From: Altererythrobacter sp. BO-6
GTDB taxonomy: Bacteria; Pseudomonadota; Alphaproteobacteria; Sphingomonadales; Sphingomonadaceae
Direction of reading: 5' to 3'
NCBI RefSeq assembly: GCF_011047315.1
Contig: NZ_CP049259.1
Coordinates: forward strand, 2,399,001 to 2,463,000
DNA length: 64,000 nt
This document shows, in pieces, positions 1-7,863 of this stretch; within the stretch, counting starts at the first letter, position 1; every line of letters begins with the position of its first letter. Position numbers and translations under genes: made by a program. The notes under the pieces were generated by a model, which made no database searches, was not told the DNA's origin, and saw nothing but the letters and a program-made list of their open reading frames with translations.

Positions 1-320
1 AGGTCGCTTATCGTCGTCACGTCCTGTGCCCCATTGGCCTTCGGTAACACAATGCCGGCAAGGCCGGGGCGGACGACCGCCGCCAGGTCCGCCGCAGTCA
101 ATCCGGTGTCGAGCGGGTTGATGCGTACGAAGAGTGCGGGCGCGATATCGTCGGCTTCGCCGAGCCACTCGCTCACACGAACGCGGGCCGCTTCCTTTTG
201 CGATGGCGCGACCGCATCCTCGAGGTCGCAGATCAGCACGTCGGCCCCGGATTCACGGCCCTTGGCGAATTTTCGGTCCGAATCTCCGGGTACGAACAGG
301 AGCGAGCGCAGCCGAGTCAC
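1..320 (-). CDS. HpcH/HpaI aldolase / citrate lyase beta (CitE-like), partial
   Basis: This is the N-terminal 107 or so residues of a CoA-ester lyase; the rest lies beyond the left edge. The GTG start at 320 overlaps the upstream MaoC stop codon (GTGA), with a GAGGAGG ribosome site just before it. The protein opens RSLLFVPGDSDRKF and continues with LICDLEDAVAPSQK, the typical first strand and the metal/substrate Asp-Glu region of CitE-like lyases, followed by LFVRINPLDT. Family members cleave or form malyl-, citramalyl- or similar CoA esters. As the last visible gene of the minus-strand operon it probably acts on a product of the neighbouring MaoC hydratase. The exact substrate is not deducible. 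Confidence 0.85.
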   Translation of the reverse strand, partial: MTRLRSLLFVPGDSDRKFAKGRESGADVLICDLEDAVAPSQKEAARVRVSEWLGEADDIAPALFVRINPLDTGLTAADLAAVVRPGLAGIVLPKANGAQDVTTISD

Positions 321-769
321 GCTGGCCTCCTCATCATCAACGCGCTCCGTAAGGTGCGGCACACCGTCTCGTCCCGCTGGTTAAGCCCAAGGTGTTCGAA
401 AGTGACGATTCCCTGCGTGGGGCGACTGGCGCTTTCACGCAGTTCCTTCACCACCGTGCGCGCGCGGATCGTATCGCCCGCGAAAACCGGCTTTGGAAAG
501 GTCGTCTCACTCATGCCGAGATTGGCCACGGTGGTGCCAAGAGTGGTGTCCTGCACGCTCAGCCCGATTACCAGGCCCAGCGTAAAGATCGAGTTGACCA
601 GCGGCCTGCCAAACTCCGTTTCTGCGGCATAGGCATGGTCGATATGGATCTGCGCGGGATTATAGGTGAGTGCGGAAAACCACATATTGTCGCTTTCCAG
701 GATACTGCGCCGGATCTCGTGATCGAACACCTGCCCGATCGAGAATTCCTCAAACCACAAGCCTGCCAT
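317..769 (-). CDS. MaoC-family (R)-hydratase / dehydratase
   Basis: A 150-residue single hot-dog-fold protein with the hydratase-2 type motif around residues 36-44 (LTYNPAQIHID), carrying the conserved Asn-Pro and His. Length fits stand-alone MaoC dehydratases of mesaconyl-CoA or enoyl-CoA type. A strong GGGAGGG ribosome site precedes the ATG at 769. It sits 14 bp downstream of the thiolase and overlaps the CitE-like lyase by 4 bp, so translation is probably coupled. The pairing with a CitE-like lyase recalls mesaconyl-CoA hydratase/malyl-CoA lyase pairs, but the ring-catabolism context makes another enoyl-CoA equally possible. Confidence 0.85.
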   Translation of the reverse strand: MAGLWFEEFSIGQVFDHEIRRSILESDNMWFSALTYNPAQIHIDHAYAAETEFGRPLVNSIFTLGLVIGLSVQDTTLGTTVANLGMSETTFPKPVFAGDTIRARTVVKELRESASRPTQGIVTFEHLGLNQRDETVCRTLRSALMMRRPA

Positions 770-783
770 CTTTCCCTCCCCGT

Positions 784-1983
784 TCAGTCAATGCGGCCGA
801 AGATCGCCACTGCAGCGACGCTGTTGAACGGTGCGCCACCAAGATTATGAGTCAATGCATGGCGGATATTCGGGCGCTGGCGCTCCCCGCCGCGTTCGAG
901 CAATTGGTTGTAGGCCTCGTAGGCCATGCGCAGGCCCGATGCGCCGACCGGGTGCCCGAAGCATTTCAGGCCGCCATCGAGCTGGCAGGGAATTGCCCCT
1001 TCAGCATCGTAACGGCCATCGAGGATATCTGCCGGTGCACGGCCAGGATCCGAAAGGCCAAGATCCTCCATGATAACCAGTTCGGTAATCGAAAAGCAGT
1101 CATGAACCTCGGTCATGTCGATCTCTCGCTTGGGATCGCCGATCCCGGCCTCGGCATAGGCACGGCGGGCAGCGGCCTGCGTGGTCGGCACTGAAGCACC
1201 GTCCCATGCGCCGTACTGCATTTCCGCCCCGTCGCTGGCCGCAAGCTGGATCGCCTTGATCGTTACCGGGCTGGCAATGCCGAGCGAACGGGCGATCTCC
1301 GGCGTTGTCAGGATCGCGGCCGCAGCTCCGTCCGAAACGCCGCAACAGTCTAACACGCCCAATGGATCTGCAATCAACGGCGCGTTGAGGATGGTGTCCA
1401 GTTCTACCGGCTTTCGCAAATGCGCCTTGGTCGCCTTCGCCCCGTTCTGGTGGCTTTTCCAGGATACGTGCGCCATTGCCCGCTTCAGGTCCTTGGAGTC
1501 GATGCCGTGGCGCGCGCTATAGGCATGGGCAAGCTGCGCGAAGGTGCCGGGCGCGGAGCCATAGGGCATCCACAAGTCATTCTGCACGCCCTTGGTGCGC
1601 AGCGGCAGTCCACCGTAACCTGTGTCCTTGAGCTTTTCGACACCGATTGCCAAGGCGATGTCCACGGCGCCTGAAGCCACCGCATAAGCCGCGCCGCGTA
1701 GCGCCTCAGTGCCGGTAGCGCACATGTTCTCCACCCGGGTGACCGGTATTCGCGCCAGTCGCAGCGCGTGGGCGGCCGGCAATGCGCTGTTGCCGACATT
1801 GATATCGTCCAGCGCATTGCCGACCCAGGCAGCCTCAATCTGCTCGCTGCCCAGCCCGGCATCGGCCAAGGCCTCGGCAAAGGCTTCGACCATCAGGCCG
1901 TCAGCGCCAATATCCCAGCGTTCGCCGAAGCGAGTACAACCCATCCCGACTATGGCGACCTTGTCCCTTATGCCGCTGGCCAT
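784..1983 (-). CDS. thiolase (SCP2-type acetyl-CoA acetyltransferase family)
   Basis: A 399-residue thiolase. The nucleophilic Cys lies in ENMCATGTEAL (about C88), HDCFSITE follows in the second half, and GGLKCFGHPVGASG near the C-terminus carries the catalytic His. It belongs to the SCP2-like thiolases that often pair with a DUF35/OB-fold protein, and such a domain lies in the gene immediately upstream. The ATG at 1983 overlaps that gene's stop (ATGA); a longer in-frame reading to 2085 runs into the upstream gene and is rejected. Expected role: thiolytic release of acetyl- or propionyl-CoA from a 3-ketoacyl-CoA. Confidence 0.88.
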   Translation of the reverse strand: MASGIRDKVAIVGMGCTRFGERWDIGADGLMVEAFAEALADAGLGSEQIEAAWVGNALDDINVGNSALPAAHALRLARIPVTRVENMCATGTEALRGAAYAVASGAVDIALAIGVEKLKDTGYGGLPLRTKGVQNDLWMPYGSAPGTFAQLAHAYSARHGIDSKDLKRAMAHVSWKSHQNGAKATKAHLRKPVELDTILNAPLIADPLGVLDCCGVSDGAAAAILTTPEIARSLGIASPVTIKAIQLAASDGAEMQYGAWDGASVPTTQAAARRAYAEAGIGDPKREIDMTEVHDCFSITELVIMEDLGLSDPGRAPADILDGRYDAEGAIPCQLDGGLKCFGHPVGASGLRMAYEAYNQLLERGGERQRPNIRHALTHNLGGAPFNSVAAVAIFGRID

Positions 1984-3410
1984 CAGGCGTCTCCCAACTG
2001 CGGACGCGCGACAGGCGCGGCCTTCCAGAAATAAGTGCGAAAGCCGAGCGCGCGATTGAGCGACTTGATGCGCGGGCGCATGCACACCTCCTGACCGATG
2101 GTGAAGCCTTCAGGCGGCCGATCGACCATTTCCATCAGAACGCGAGCGCCATTGGCGAATTGCACGAGGCCGAAATCAAACGGCGGATCGGGAGTAAAGT
2201 TCAGCCGGTCGGAGGTAAGCGAGACAATAGTGCCGTTTTCTTCTGCCAGTCTTACGTCGACCAATTCCTCAGGCCTGTTCAGGGCCGGATTGACCGGAAT
2301 CGAGCTCTTTGGAAACTGTACATTGCCGAGGCTGTCACGCCCGCCCACGAAACCGGCCATATCGCGCCCCACGCGCTCCAGCACGGTGGCCTGAGCCTTC
2401 TGCGCGAATTCTGCACGCATGCCCCAGTCCATCTCGATTCCCCCGGTGAGCGAGAGAAAGCGGGTGATCCTCTCGAGCCGTTCGCCCTGGCTCAGTGCTT
2501 CAGCCATCTCTGCTGCGCCCGGTATTTCGCCATCCTTGCGAAACACGAGCGCATCGACCCCACTCCCGAAGCCGACCAGCAACACATGCTCGCCAATCGC
2601 CGCGGCAGTAAGCGCCATTCCCAAGGCATAGAGCGGGTGCGCCACACCAAGATCACCCGCTTGCTCCTCCAGCGTAGCGCAGTGGTTGGACGCAGCTATG
2701 CCCAGCTTCCGCGATACCGCGGCCCAGCAACCACCTGCCGGTTCGGCAACGGCGGCCTGTGCAATGTCGCCTGCCGCGATACCCGCATTATCGAGCGCGG
2801 CAGTGATCGCAGGCAGCAACAGTTCAGCAATCGCAACCTCTCGAATAAACCTTTCTTCGTAGGAATAGGAAGCTGGATGCTCGCGCGAAGAGTAGCGATC
2901 GACCAGGTCATGCGTGATCGTTGCATGGCCTAGCAGCTGTGCACCTTTGCCAACTCCCGTCCGTACGGCTGCGGCACCATCGCCGAAGCTCAGATTGGCG
3001 GAATTACCGGGAACGGTTTCGCGCTTTTCGGCGGCTGCAATCACTTCCTCGCGCTGTCCAAGCAGCGCCTCCAGAAGCGCACTTGTGCCTGCGCGCCGCG
3101 AATTGGCCGCGTCGCTGGTGCGAATGTGACGTGGAAGGGCCAGGATATCCAGCATGGCCCCTGCCTGCCCGCGATCGGTGAAATAGGCTGAGGTTGAGGC
3201 AAAGCGCAGCGCTTCGGGCGGCGAATCGGCGATCAGCACACGCGCGGCCTCTGCTGCCATGGTCAGCGGATCTTCGTCCCAGCCGGCCACGCTGCGCATT
3301 CCCCGCCGCGGCAGAGGTAACCCGCTCCACGAAAATTCGCGTGCCGCCGCGGCGCGATCGAGTCGCAGCAGCGGCAAATATCCGCCTATCGATGCAATTC
3401 CCACGACCAT
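1983..3410 (-). CDS. HMG-CoA synthase-like / DUF35 OB-fold fusion protein
   Basis: 475 residues. Residues 1 to about 310 have a 3-ketoacyl-synthase-III/HMG-CoA-synthase-like thiolase fold (start MVVGIASIGGYLP). Residues from about 340 to 475 resemble the DUF35 OB-fold (DRLNFTPDPPFDFGLVQF, GFTIGQEVCMRP). Where HMG-CoA synthases have the active-site Cys, this protein reads SRRAGTSAL (around 104-111), so catalysis by that Cys looks lost. The usual CxxC zinc-ribbon cysteines before the OB-fold are also absent. I infer a partner or scaffold subunit for the following thiolase. Start: the ATG at 3410 with GAGG upstream is preferred over TTG at 3419. Confidence 0.75.
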   Translation of the reverse strand: MVVGIASIGGYLPLLRLDRAAAAREFSWSGLPLPRRGMRSVAGWDEDPLTMAAEAARVLIADSPPEALRFASTSAYFTDRGQAGAMLDILALPRHIRTSDAANSRRAGTSALLEALLGQREEVIAAAEKRETVPGNSANLSFGDGAAAVRTGVGKGAQLLGHATITHDLVDRYSSREHPASYSYEERFIREVAIAELLLPAITAALDNAGIAAGDIAQAAVAEPAGGCWAAVSRKLGIAASNHCATLEEQAGDLGVAHPLYALGMALTAAAIGEHVLLVGFGSGVDALVFRKDGEIPGAAEMAEALSQGERLERITRFLSLTGGIEMDWGMRAEFAQKAQATVLERVGRDMAGFVGGRDSLGNVQFPKSSIPVNPALNRPEELVDVRLAEENGTIVSLTSDRLNFTPDPPFDFGLVQFANGARVLMEMVDRPPEGFTIGQEVCMRPRIKSLNRALGFRTYFWKAAPVARPQLGDA

Positions 3411-3497
3411 AGCCCTCAATCAATAACCAGTTTTCTATTCCCAATCGACGGAGAAAAAGCCAAAACCTTCCCTCTGGTGCGATAACTAGTAAACCTG

Positions 3498-3526
3498 TTG
3501 ACTATCATTTGGCAAGCGATTATCTG
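3498..3526 (+). promoter_or_regulatory. candidate sigma-70 promoter of the plus-strand ring-catabolism operon
   Basis: TTGACT at 3498-3503, a 17-bp spacer, then TATCTG at 3521-3526, in the gap between divergent operons. If used, the transcript would start only a few bases before the ATG at 3540, giving a nearly leaderless message. The MarR protein encoded at 5647 is a plausible regulator of this site. Called by eye only. Confidence 0.35.
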
Positions 3527-3539
3527 TTGGATCAAGCCA

Positions 3540-4448
3540 ATGGAGGCAGACTTGGTTTTTCGAGATGATGCACTGACAGGCAAGGCCATCCTCGTGACAG
3601 GTGGCGGAGGTGGCCTTGGGCGGGAGATTGCCCAGGCACTTTCCGCACTTGGTGCACAGGTATACATTTGTGGCCGGCGGCAGGCGCTTTTGACCGAAGC
3701 TGCCGAAGCTATATCCGCGCAGACTGGCGGCAGGGTCGTTCCGCATGCGTGCGATATTCGCGATGCCGATGCAGTGGACGTGATGATCGCAGAGATTTGG
3801 CGTGACACGCCGCTGACCGGGCTCGTCAACAACGCTGCGGCTAACTTCATTTCCCCGACCAAGGATCTCAGCGCGCGGGGTTTCCGCGCCATAACCTCCA
3901 CAGTGATGGACGGTAGCTTTCATGCAACGCTATCCTGCGGGAAGCGCTGGATCAATCAGGGCATTAAGGGTTCGGTTGTATCCAACCTTGTCACCTGGGT
4001 GTGGACTGGCTCCGCCTTCGTTGTTCCTTCCGCCATGGCCAAATCGGCGCTGCACGCGATGACGATGTCGCTCGCGGCTGAGTGGGGACCTTATGGCATC
4101 CGGCTGAATGCGACTGCACCCGGGCCGTTCCCCACGCCGGAGGCCTGGGAAAAGCTGAATCCGCTGCCCGACACCAAGAGTTCGGCGACGAGTTGTGACA
4201 CTATCCCGATGCGGCGTTTTGGCGAGATCCCTGAGCTTACCAACCTCGTCGCATTTTTGCTGTCTGATGCCTGCGCTTTCCTGACTGGCCAGACAATCGC
4301 AATCGACGGCGGACAGCACCTGGCCGCGCCGAGCACCTTTGCAGATCTGACCATCCTTACCGACGATCAATGGCGCGCCGCGCGCGAAGCAATCGAGGCT
4401 TCAACAAGCCGATCCAAGGCCGCCCAGAACGGGGATAATCCAGCATGA
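3540..4448 (+). CDS. short-chain dehydrogenase, 2,4-dienoyl-CoA reductase-like
   Basis: 302 residues. A Rossmann nucleotide motif TGGGGGLG lies near residue 20, and LVNNAAANFISPTKDLS matches the segment typical of 2,4-dienoyl-CoA reductases. The usual YxxxK is replaced by a Ser-containing PSAMAKSAL, as expected for that subgroup. The C-terminus has the common LTGQTIAIDGG. Expected role: NADPH-dependent reduction of a conjugated dienoyl-CoA during beta-oxidation of an unsaturated or cyclic acid. ATG 3540 is preferred over TTG 3498, which lies inside a likely -35 box. The end overlaps the next gene by 4 bp. Confidence 0.82.
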   Translation: MEADLVFRDDALTGKAILVTGGGGGLGREIAQALSALGAQVYICGRRQALLTEAAEAISAQTGGRVVPHACDIRDADAVDVMIAEIWRDTPLTGLVNNAAANFISPTKDLSARGFRAITSTVMDGSFHATLSCGKRWINQGIKGSVVSNLVTWVWTGSAFVVPSAMAKSALHAMTMSLAAEWGPYGIRLNATAPGPFPTPEAWEKLNPLPDTKSSATSCDTIPMRRFGEIPELTNLVAFLLSDACAFLTGQTIAIDGGQHLAAPSTFADLTILTDDQWRAAREAIEASTSRSKAAQNGDNPA

Positions 4449-5608
4449 TCGAACGCACACTCTTCTCTTCAGAGCACGAAATGTGGCGAGAGTCGGTCCG
4501 CCGCTTCATCGAGAAGGAGATCGTGCCGTTCCATGACCAATGGGAAGAGGACGGAATTGTTCCGCGCGATGTCTGGCTCAAGGCAGGTGAGGCGGGAATG
4601 CTGTGTTGCACCGTGCCGGAGGAATACGGTGGGCTCGGTGCCGATTATCTCTATGACGTGGTTGTCTTCGAGGAACTGTGGCGCTCCGGCAGCAGCGGCC
4701 CCGGATTCCTGATTCACGCCGACCTGGTGGCGACCTATATCCGCTCGTTCGGAACCGAGGAACAGAAACAGCACTGGCTGCCAAAGATGGTGACTGGCGA
4801 GGCGATCGGTTCGCTGGGAATGACAGAGCCGCATGCCGGCTCCGACCTGAAGGCAATCCGCACCACCGCGGTGCGCGATGGTGACGACTATGTCATCAAC
4901 GGGCAGAAGGTCTTCATCTCAAACGGACAGATGTGCGACGTGCTGGTACTTGCCACCAAGACCGATAGCTCTGCAGGGGCGCATGGCGTCACTCTGTTCC
5001 TGGTGGATACCAGCCTGCCTGGCTTCCGGCGCGGTCAGAACCTGAAGAAATTGGGAATGAAGGCACAGGATACGTCCGAGTTGTTCTTCGACGACCTGCG
5101 CGTGCCCGCCAGTGCCATGCTGGGCGAGGAAGGCGGCGGTTTCAAACTGATGATGACAAAGCTGGCACAGGAGCGCTTGGCCCAGGCAATCCGTTCGGCC
5201 ACCGTGACCGAAACCGTGCTGGAATGGACAGTCGATTACACCAGCCAGCGCAATGCCTTCGGCCAAACCATCGCCGACTTTCAGAACACGCAATTCGTGC
5301 TTGCCGATCTGAAGGCGCGCAGCGTGGCGGCGCGCGTGTTTACCGACAAGTGCATCGAGCTTTTCCTCGAGAACAAGCTCGATCCAGTTGATGCGGCAAT
5401 CGCAAAGATGATTACTTCCGAACTGCATTGCGAAGCGGCGGACAAGTGCCTGCAACTGTTCGGCGGATGGGGTTATATGTGGGAATACCCGATCGCGCGC
5501 GCCTACGCCGATGCAAGAATCGTAAAGATTGCAGGGGGTTCGATCGAGGTCATGAAGATGATCATCGCCCGCGAAATGTTCAAAGGCAAGATCGGAAGAA
5601 ATCGGTGA
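4445..5608 (+). CDS. acyl-CoA dehydrogenase
   Basis: 387 residues, full length for the family. Visible motifs are GMTEPHAGSDL in the flavin/substrate region, LFGGWGYMWEYPIARAYADAR near the C-terminus, and GGSIEVMK, with E368 as the likely catalytic base. ATGA overlap with the dienoyl-CoA-reductase-like SDR indicates coupled expression. In an operon with BadH- and BadI-like genes it is a reasonable candidate for the dehydrogenase that introduces the ring alpha,beta double bond (the AliB/BadJ role), but family-level sequence does not fix the substrate. Confidence 0.88.
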   Translation: MIERTLFSSEHEMWRESVRRFIEKEIVPFHDQWEEDGIVPRDVWLKAGEAGMLCCTVPEEYGGLGADYLYDVVVFEELWRSGSSGPGFLIHADLVATYIRSFGTEEQKQHWLPKMVTGEAIGSLGMTEPHAGSDLKAIRTTAVRDGDDYVINGQKVFISNGQMCDVLVLATKTDSSAGAHGVTLFLVDTSLPGFRRGQNLKKLGMKAQDTSELFFDDLRVPASAMLGEEGGGFKLMMTKLAQERLAQAIRSATVTETVLEWTVDYTSQRNAFGQTIADFQNTQFVLADLKARSVAARVFTDKCIELFLENKLDPVDAAIAKMITSELHCEAADKCLQLFGGWGYMWEYPIARAYADARIVKIAGGSIEVMKMIIAREMFKGKIGRNR

Positions 5609-5646
5609 ACAGCTTTTCCAACTTGGGATTTGACGAGGTTGCGTCC

Positions 5647-6144
5647 ATGACGGTGGGCACAATCATGTCAGGAGACAAACCCTTGCGAAAAGAACTTGAT
5701 TACGGCCTCAGGTTTGGCTTTCTCATTCACGATGTTTCCCGCCTGCGTCGCATAATCGTCGACCGTGCGCTGAAGCCGCTCGGCATTACTCGCTCGCAGT
5801 GGTGGGTACTAGCTTTCCTCTCCCGCCGGGACGGGATGAAGCTTTCCGCTCTCGCAGCCGATCTTGATCTGACCAAGGTCGCCGTTGGTGGCCTGATCGA
5901 ACGCATGGAGGCAGTCGGCCTTGTCGTGCGCCGCACCGACGAACGCGATGCCCGTGCGAAGCGCGTGTATCTGACGAGCGAAGGCCAGGGCCTGGTCAAC
6001 CGTATCCGCGAGCACGTGGAAACAGTGGAGTCCGCAATTCTCGAACCTGTGGGCGAAGATGAACTCGAAGTCGCCGCTGGCACTTTGCTGAAGATGAAAA
6101 ATCGCCTGCTCGAAATGATCGGCGATGACAACGATGCTGGCTAG
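5647..6144 (+). CDS. MarR-family transcriptional regulator
   Basis: 165 residues with a central winged helix: LGITRSQWWVLAFLSRRDG, then LADLDLTKVAVGGLIERMEAVGLV and the wing RRTDERDARAKRVYLT. ATG 5647 is chosen because GAGG precedes it at good spacing; GTG 5605, overlapping the upstream stop, is an alternative. It lies inside the ring-catabolism operon. In Rhodopseudomonas palustris the MarR-type BadR represses the cyclohexanecarboxylate genes and is relieved by a ring CoA thioester (established knowledge). A similar ligand-responsive local repressor is inferred here. Confidence 0.85.
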   Translation: MTVGTIMSGDKPLRKELDYGLRFGFLIHDVSRLRRIIVDRALKPLGITRSQWWVLAFLSRRDGMKLSALAADLDLTKVAVGGLIERMEAVGLVVRRTDERDARAKRVYLTSEGQGLVNRIREHVETVESAILEPVGEDELEVAAGTLLKMKNRLLEMIGDDNDAG

Positions 6145-6183
6145 CCGGGAGAGCGCCCGCCAGCTGTACTGATGGAGGATTGA

Positions 6184-6942
6184 GTGAAAGGTTTGGAAGG
6201 CAAGGTTGCGATCGTGACTGGCGGTGGCCAGGGAATTGGCCGTGCGCTGGTGCTGCGCCTTGCGGCCGAAGGCTGCAAGGTTGCGATCTTCGACCTCTCG
6301 CAGGAAGCGGGCGACGAGACTGCCGCGCTGGCACCCGAGGCAACGATCAGGACATGGACTGTCGATGTCAGCGATTTCGATGCGGTGGGGCGTGCAGTCG
6401 AAGCTGTCGAGGCCGAGCTCGGTCCGGTTTGGGCGCTCGTCAATAATGCCGGCTGGGACAAGCCCCAGCCCTTTCTCGCCACAGACCCGGCATTCTGGGA
6501 AAAGGTCATTTCGATCAATCTCAAAGGCAATCTCAACACCCACTTTGCGGTTGCCGGCAAGATGGCCGAGCGTGGCGGCGGGCGGATCATCAATATCGCG
6601 TCCGACGCGGCTCGCGTCGGCACCGCGAACGAGGCGGTCTATTCCGCGTGCAAGGGCGGCCTCATCTCTTTCACCAAGTCGATCGCCCGCGAACTGGCGC
6701 GCAACAACGTGCTCGCGAATTGTGTGTGCCCGGGGCCAACCAATACGCCCATGATGGCAGGCGTGCTGGGCGAAGGCGAGCAGGCGGTGAAGTGGAAGGA
6801 TGCGATGGTGCGCGGCATTCCGCTCAAGCGTATGGGCGAACCGGATGACTATGCTGGTATCGTTGCTTTGCTGGCTTCGGATGACGGCGCCTACATCACC
6901 GGGCAGGCGATCTCGGTGTCCGGCGGCATGAACATGGTTTGA
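6184..6942 (+). CDS. badH-like: BadH-like 2-hydroxycyclohexanecarboxyl-CoA dehydrogenase (SDR)
   Basis: 252 residues of classical SDR. Visible are VTGGGQGIGRA (dinucleotide site), NNAGWD, the catalytic Ser region NIASDAARVG, and YSACKGG, which supplies YxxxK. NNAGWD, IASDAARVG and the CPGPTNTPMM segment recall BadH closely, more than general FabG proteins. Expected reaction: oxidation of a 2-hydroxycycloalkane-carboxyl-CoA to the 2-keto form with NAD+. GTG start with GGAGG about 6 bases upstream. The BadI-like ring hydrolase is the next gene, which supports the assignment. Confidence 0.8.
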   Translation: MKGLEGKVAIVTGGGQGIGRALVLRLAAEGCKVAIFDLSQEAGDETAALAPEATIRTWTVDVSDFDAVGRAVEAVEAELGPVWALVNNAGWDKPQPFLATDPAFWEKVISINLKGNLNTHFAVAGKMAERGGGRIINIASDAARVGTANEAVYSACKGGLISFTKSIARELARNNVLANCVCPGPTNTPMMAGVLGEGEQAVKWKDAMVRGIPLKRMGEPDDYAGIVALLASDDGAYITGQAISVSGGMNMV

Positions 6943-7052
6943 CCATGTCGCCCGGCGCACAAGCCATTCTGCCGATCGCAGGCGAACGGGGAAGACCGGA
7001 TGCATGCCTGCTCCAGCGCAATCTACAGCAATAGCCAAAGAAAGGACTCGCC

Positions 7053-7847
7053 ATGAGCGACACCCCTCAGTTCGAAGACATCATCTATGAAATACGCGGC
7101 CGTGCCGCCTGGATCATCATCAATCGACCCAAGCTCTACAATGCTTTCCGTGCGACGACGATCGAGGAAATGATCACTGCGTTTCAGCAGGCCGCCACTG
7201 ACCGTGAAGTATCTTGCGTGGTACTGACCGGCGCAGGCGACAAGGCATTCTGCACCGGCGGCGACCAGTCTGCCAAGGATGGCCAGTATGACGGTCGTGG
7301 GATCGTGGGACTGCCCATCGATGAGCTGCAGTCGATCATTCGCGATATTCCTAAGCCAGTGATCGCCCGGATCAACGGCTTCGCCATCGGCGGCGGCAAT
7401 GTCTTCGCCACGCTGTGCGACCTGTCGATCATGGCTGACACTGCCCGGCTGGGACAAGTTGGCCCGAAGGTCGGTTCGGTCGATGGCGGTTGGGGCACAG
7501 CCTACCTTGCCCGGCATGTCGGCGATAAGAAGGCCCGCGAGATGTGGTATCTCAACCTACAATACACGGCGCAGGAAGCGCTTGAGATGGGTCTCGTCAA
7601 CAAAGTGGTGCCGGCAGCAGAGCTGGACGATGCGGTGAACGAATGGACCGACATGATTGGCCAGCGTTCGCCAACGGCGCTGGCGCTGGCCAAACGATCG
7701 TTCAATGCAGACAGCGAGAATATCCGCGGCATATCGATGCTCGCTCTGAACTCGGTCAAACTCTATTACGACACCGAGGAATCCAAGGAGGGTATGCGGG
7801 CTTTTCACGAAAAGCGCACGCCTGAATTCCACAAATACCTCAAATAG
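7053..7847 (+). CDS. badI-like: BadI-like 2-ketocyclohexanecarboxyl-CoA hydrolase (ring-opening crotonase)
   Basis: 264 residues of the crotonase fold. FCTGGDQS (67-73) forms the first oxyanion segment, GFAIGGGNV the second, and GQVGPKVGSVDGGWGT (135-149) holds Asp144 at the position used by ring-active MenB/BadI enzymes. NRPKLYNAF, YDGRG, LYYDTEES and the terminal PEFHKYLK all resemble BadI as I remember it, at length 260-264. Expected reaction: hydrolytic retro-Dieckmann opening of a 2-ketocycloalkane-carboxyl-CoA to a dicarboxyl-CoA (pimelyl-CoA for the six-membered ring). It follows the BadH-like gene by 110 bp. Confidence 0.82.
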   Translation: MSDTPQFEDIIYEIRGRAAWIIINRPKLYNAFRATTIEEMITAFQQAATDREVSCVVLTGAGDKAFCTGGDQSAKDGQYDGRGIVGLPIDELQSIIRDIPKPVIARINGFAIGGGNVFATLCDLSIMADTARLGQVGPKVGSVDGGWGTAYLARHVGDKKAREMWYLNLQYTAQEALEMGLVNKVVPAAELDDAVNEWTDMIGQRSPTALALAKRSFNADSENIRGISMLALNSVKLYYDTEESKEGMRAFHEKRTPEFHKYLK

Positions 7848-7863
7848 GCGTCGCGCTGGTACC

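Noticed and set aside
2160..2933. 257-codon plus-strand frame inside the HMGS-like gene
   Set aside because: It lies wholly opposite a well-supported coding region and has no recognisable domain.
3420..3539. A clear MarR operator in the divergent gap
   Set aside because: Partial symmetry around ACTAGT and GATA/TATC exists, but not a convincing full palindrome, so only the promoter is listed.
5809..7038. 409-codon minus-strand frame opposite the MarR and BadH-like genes
   Set aside because: A long antisense frame caused by high GC; His/Arg-rich translation without domain features.
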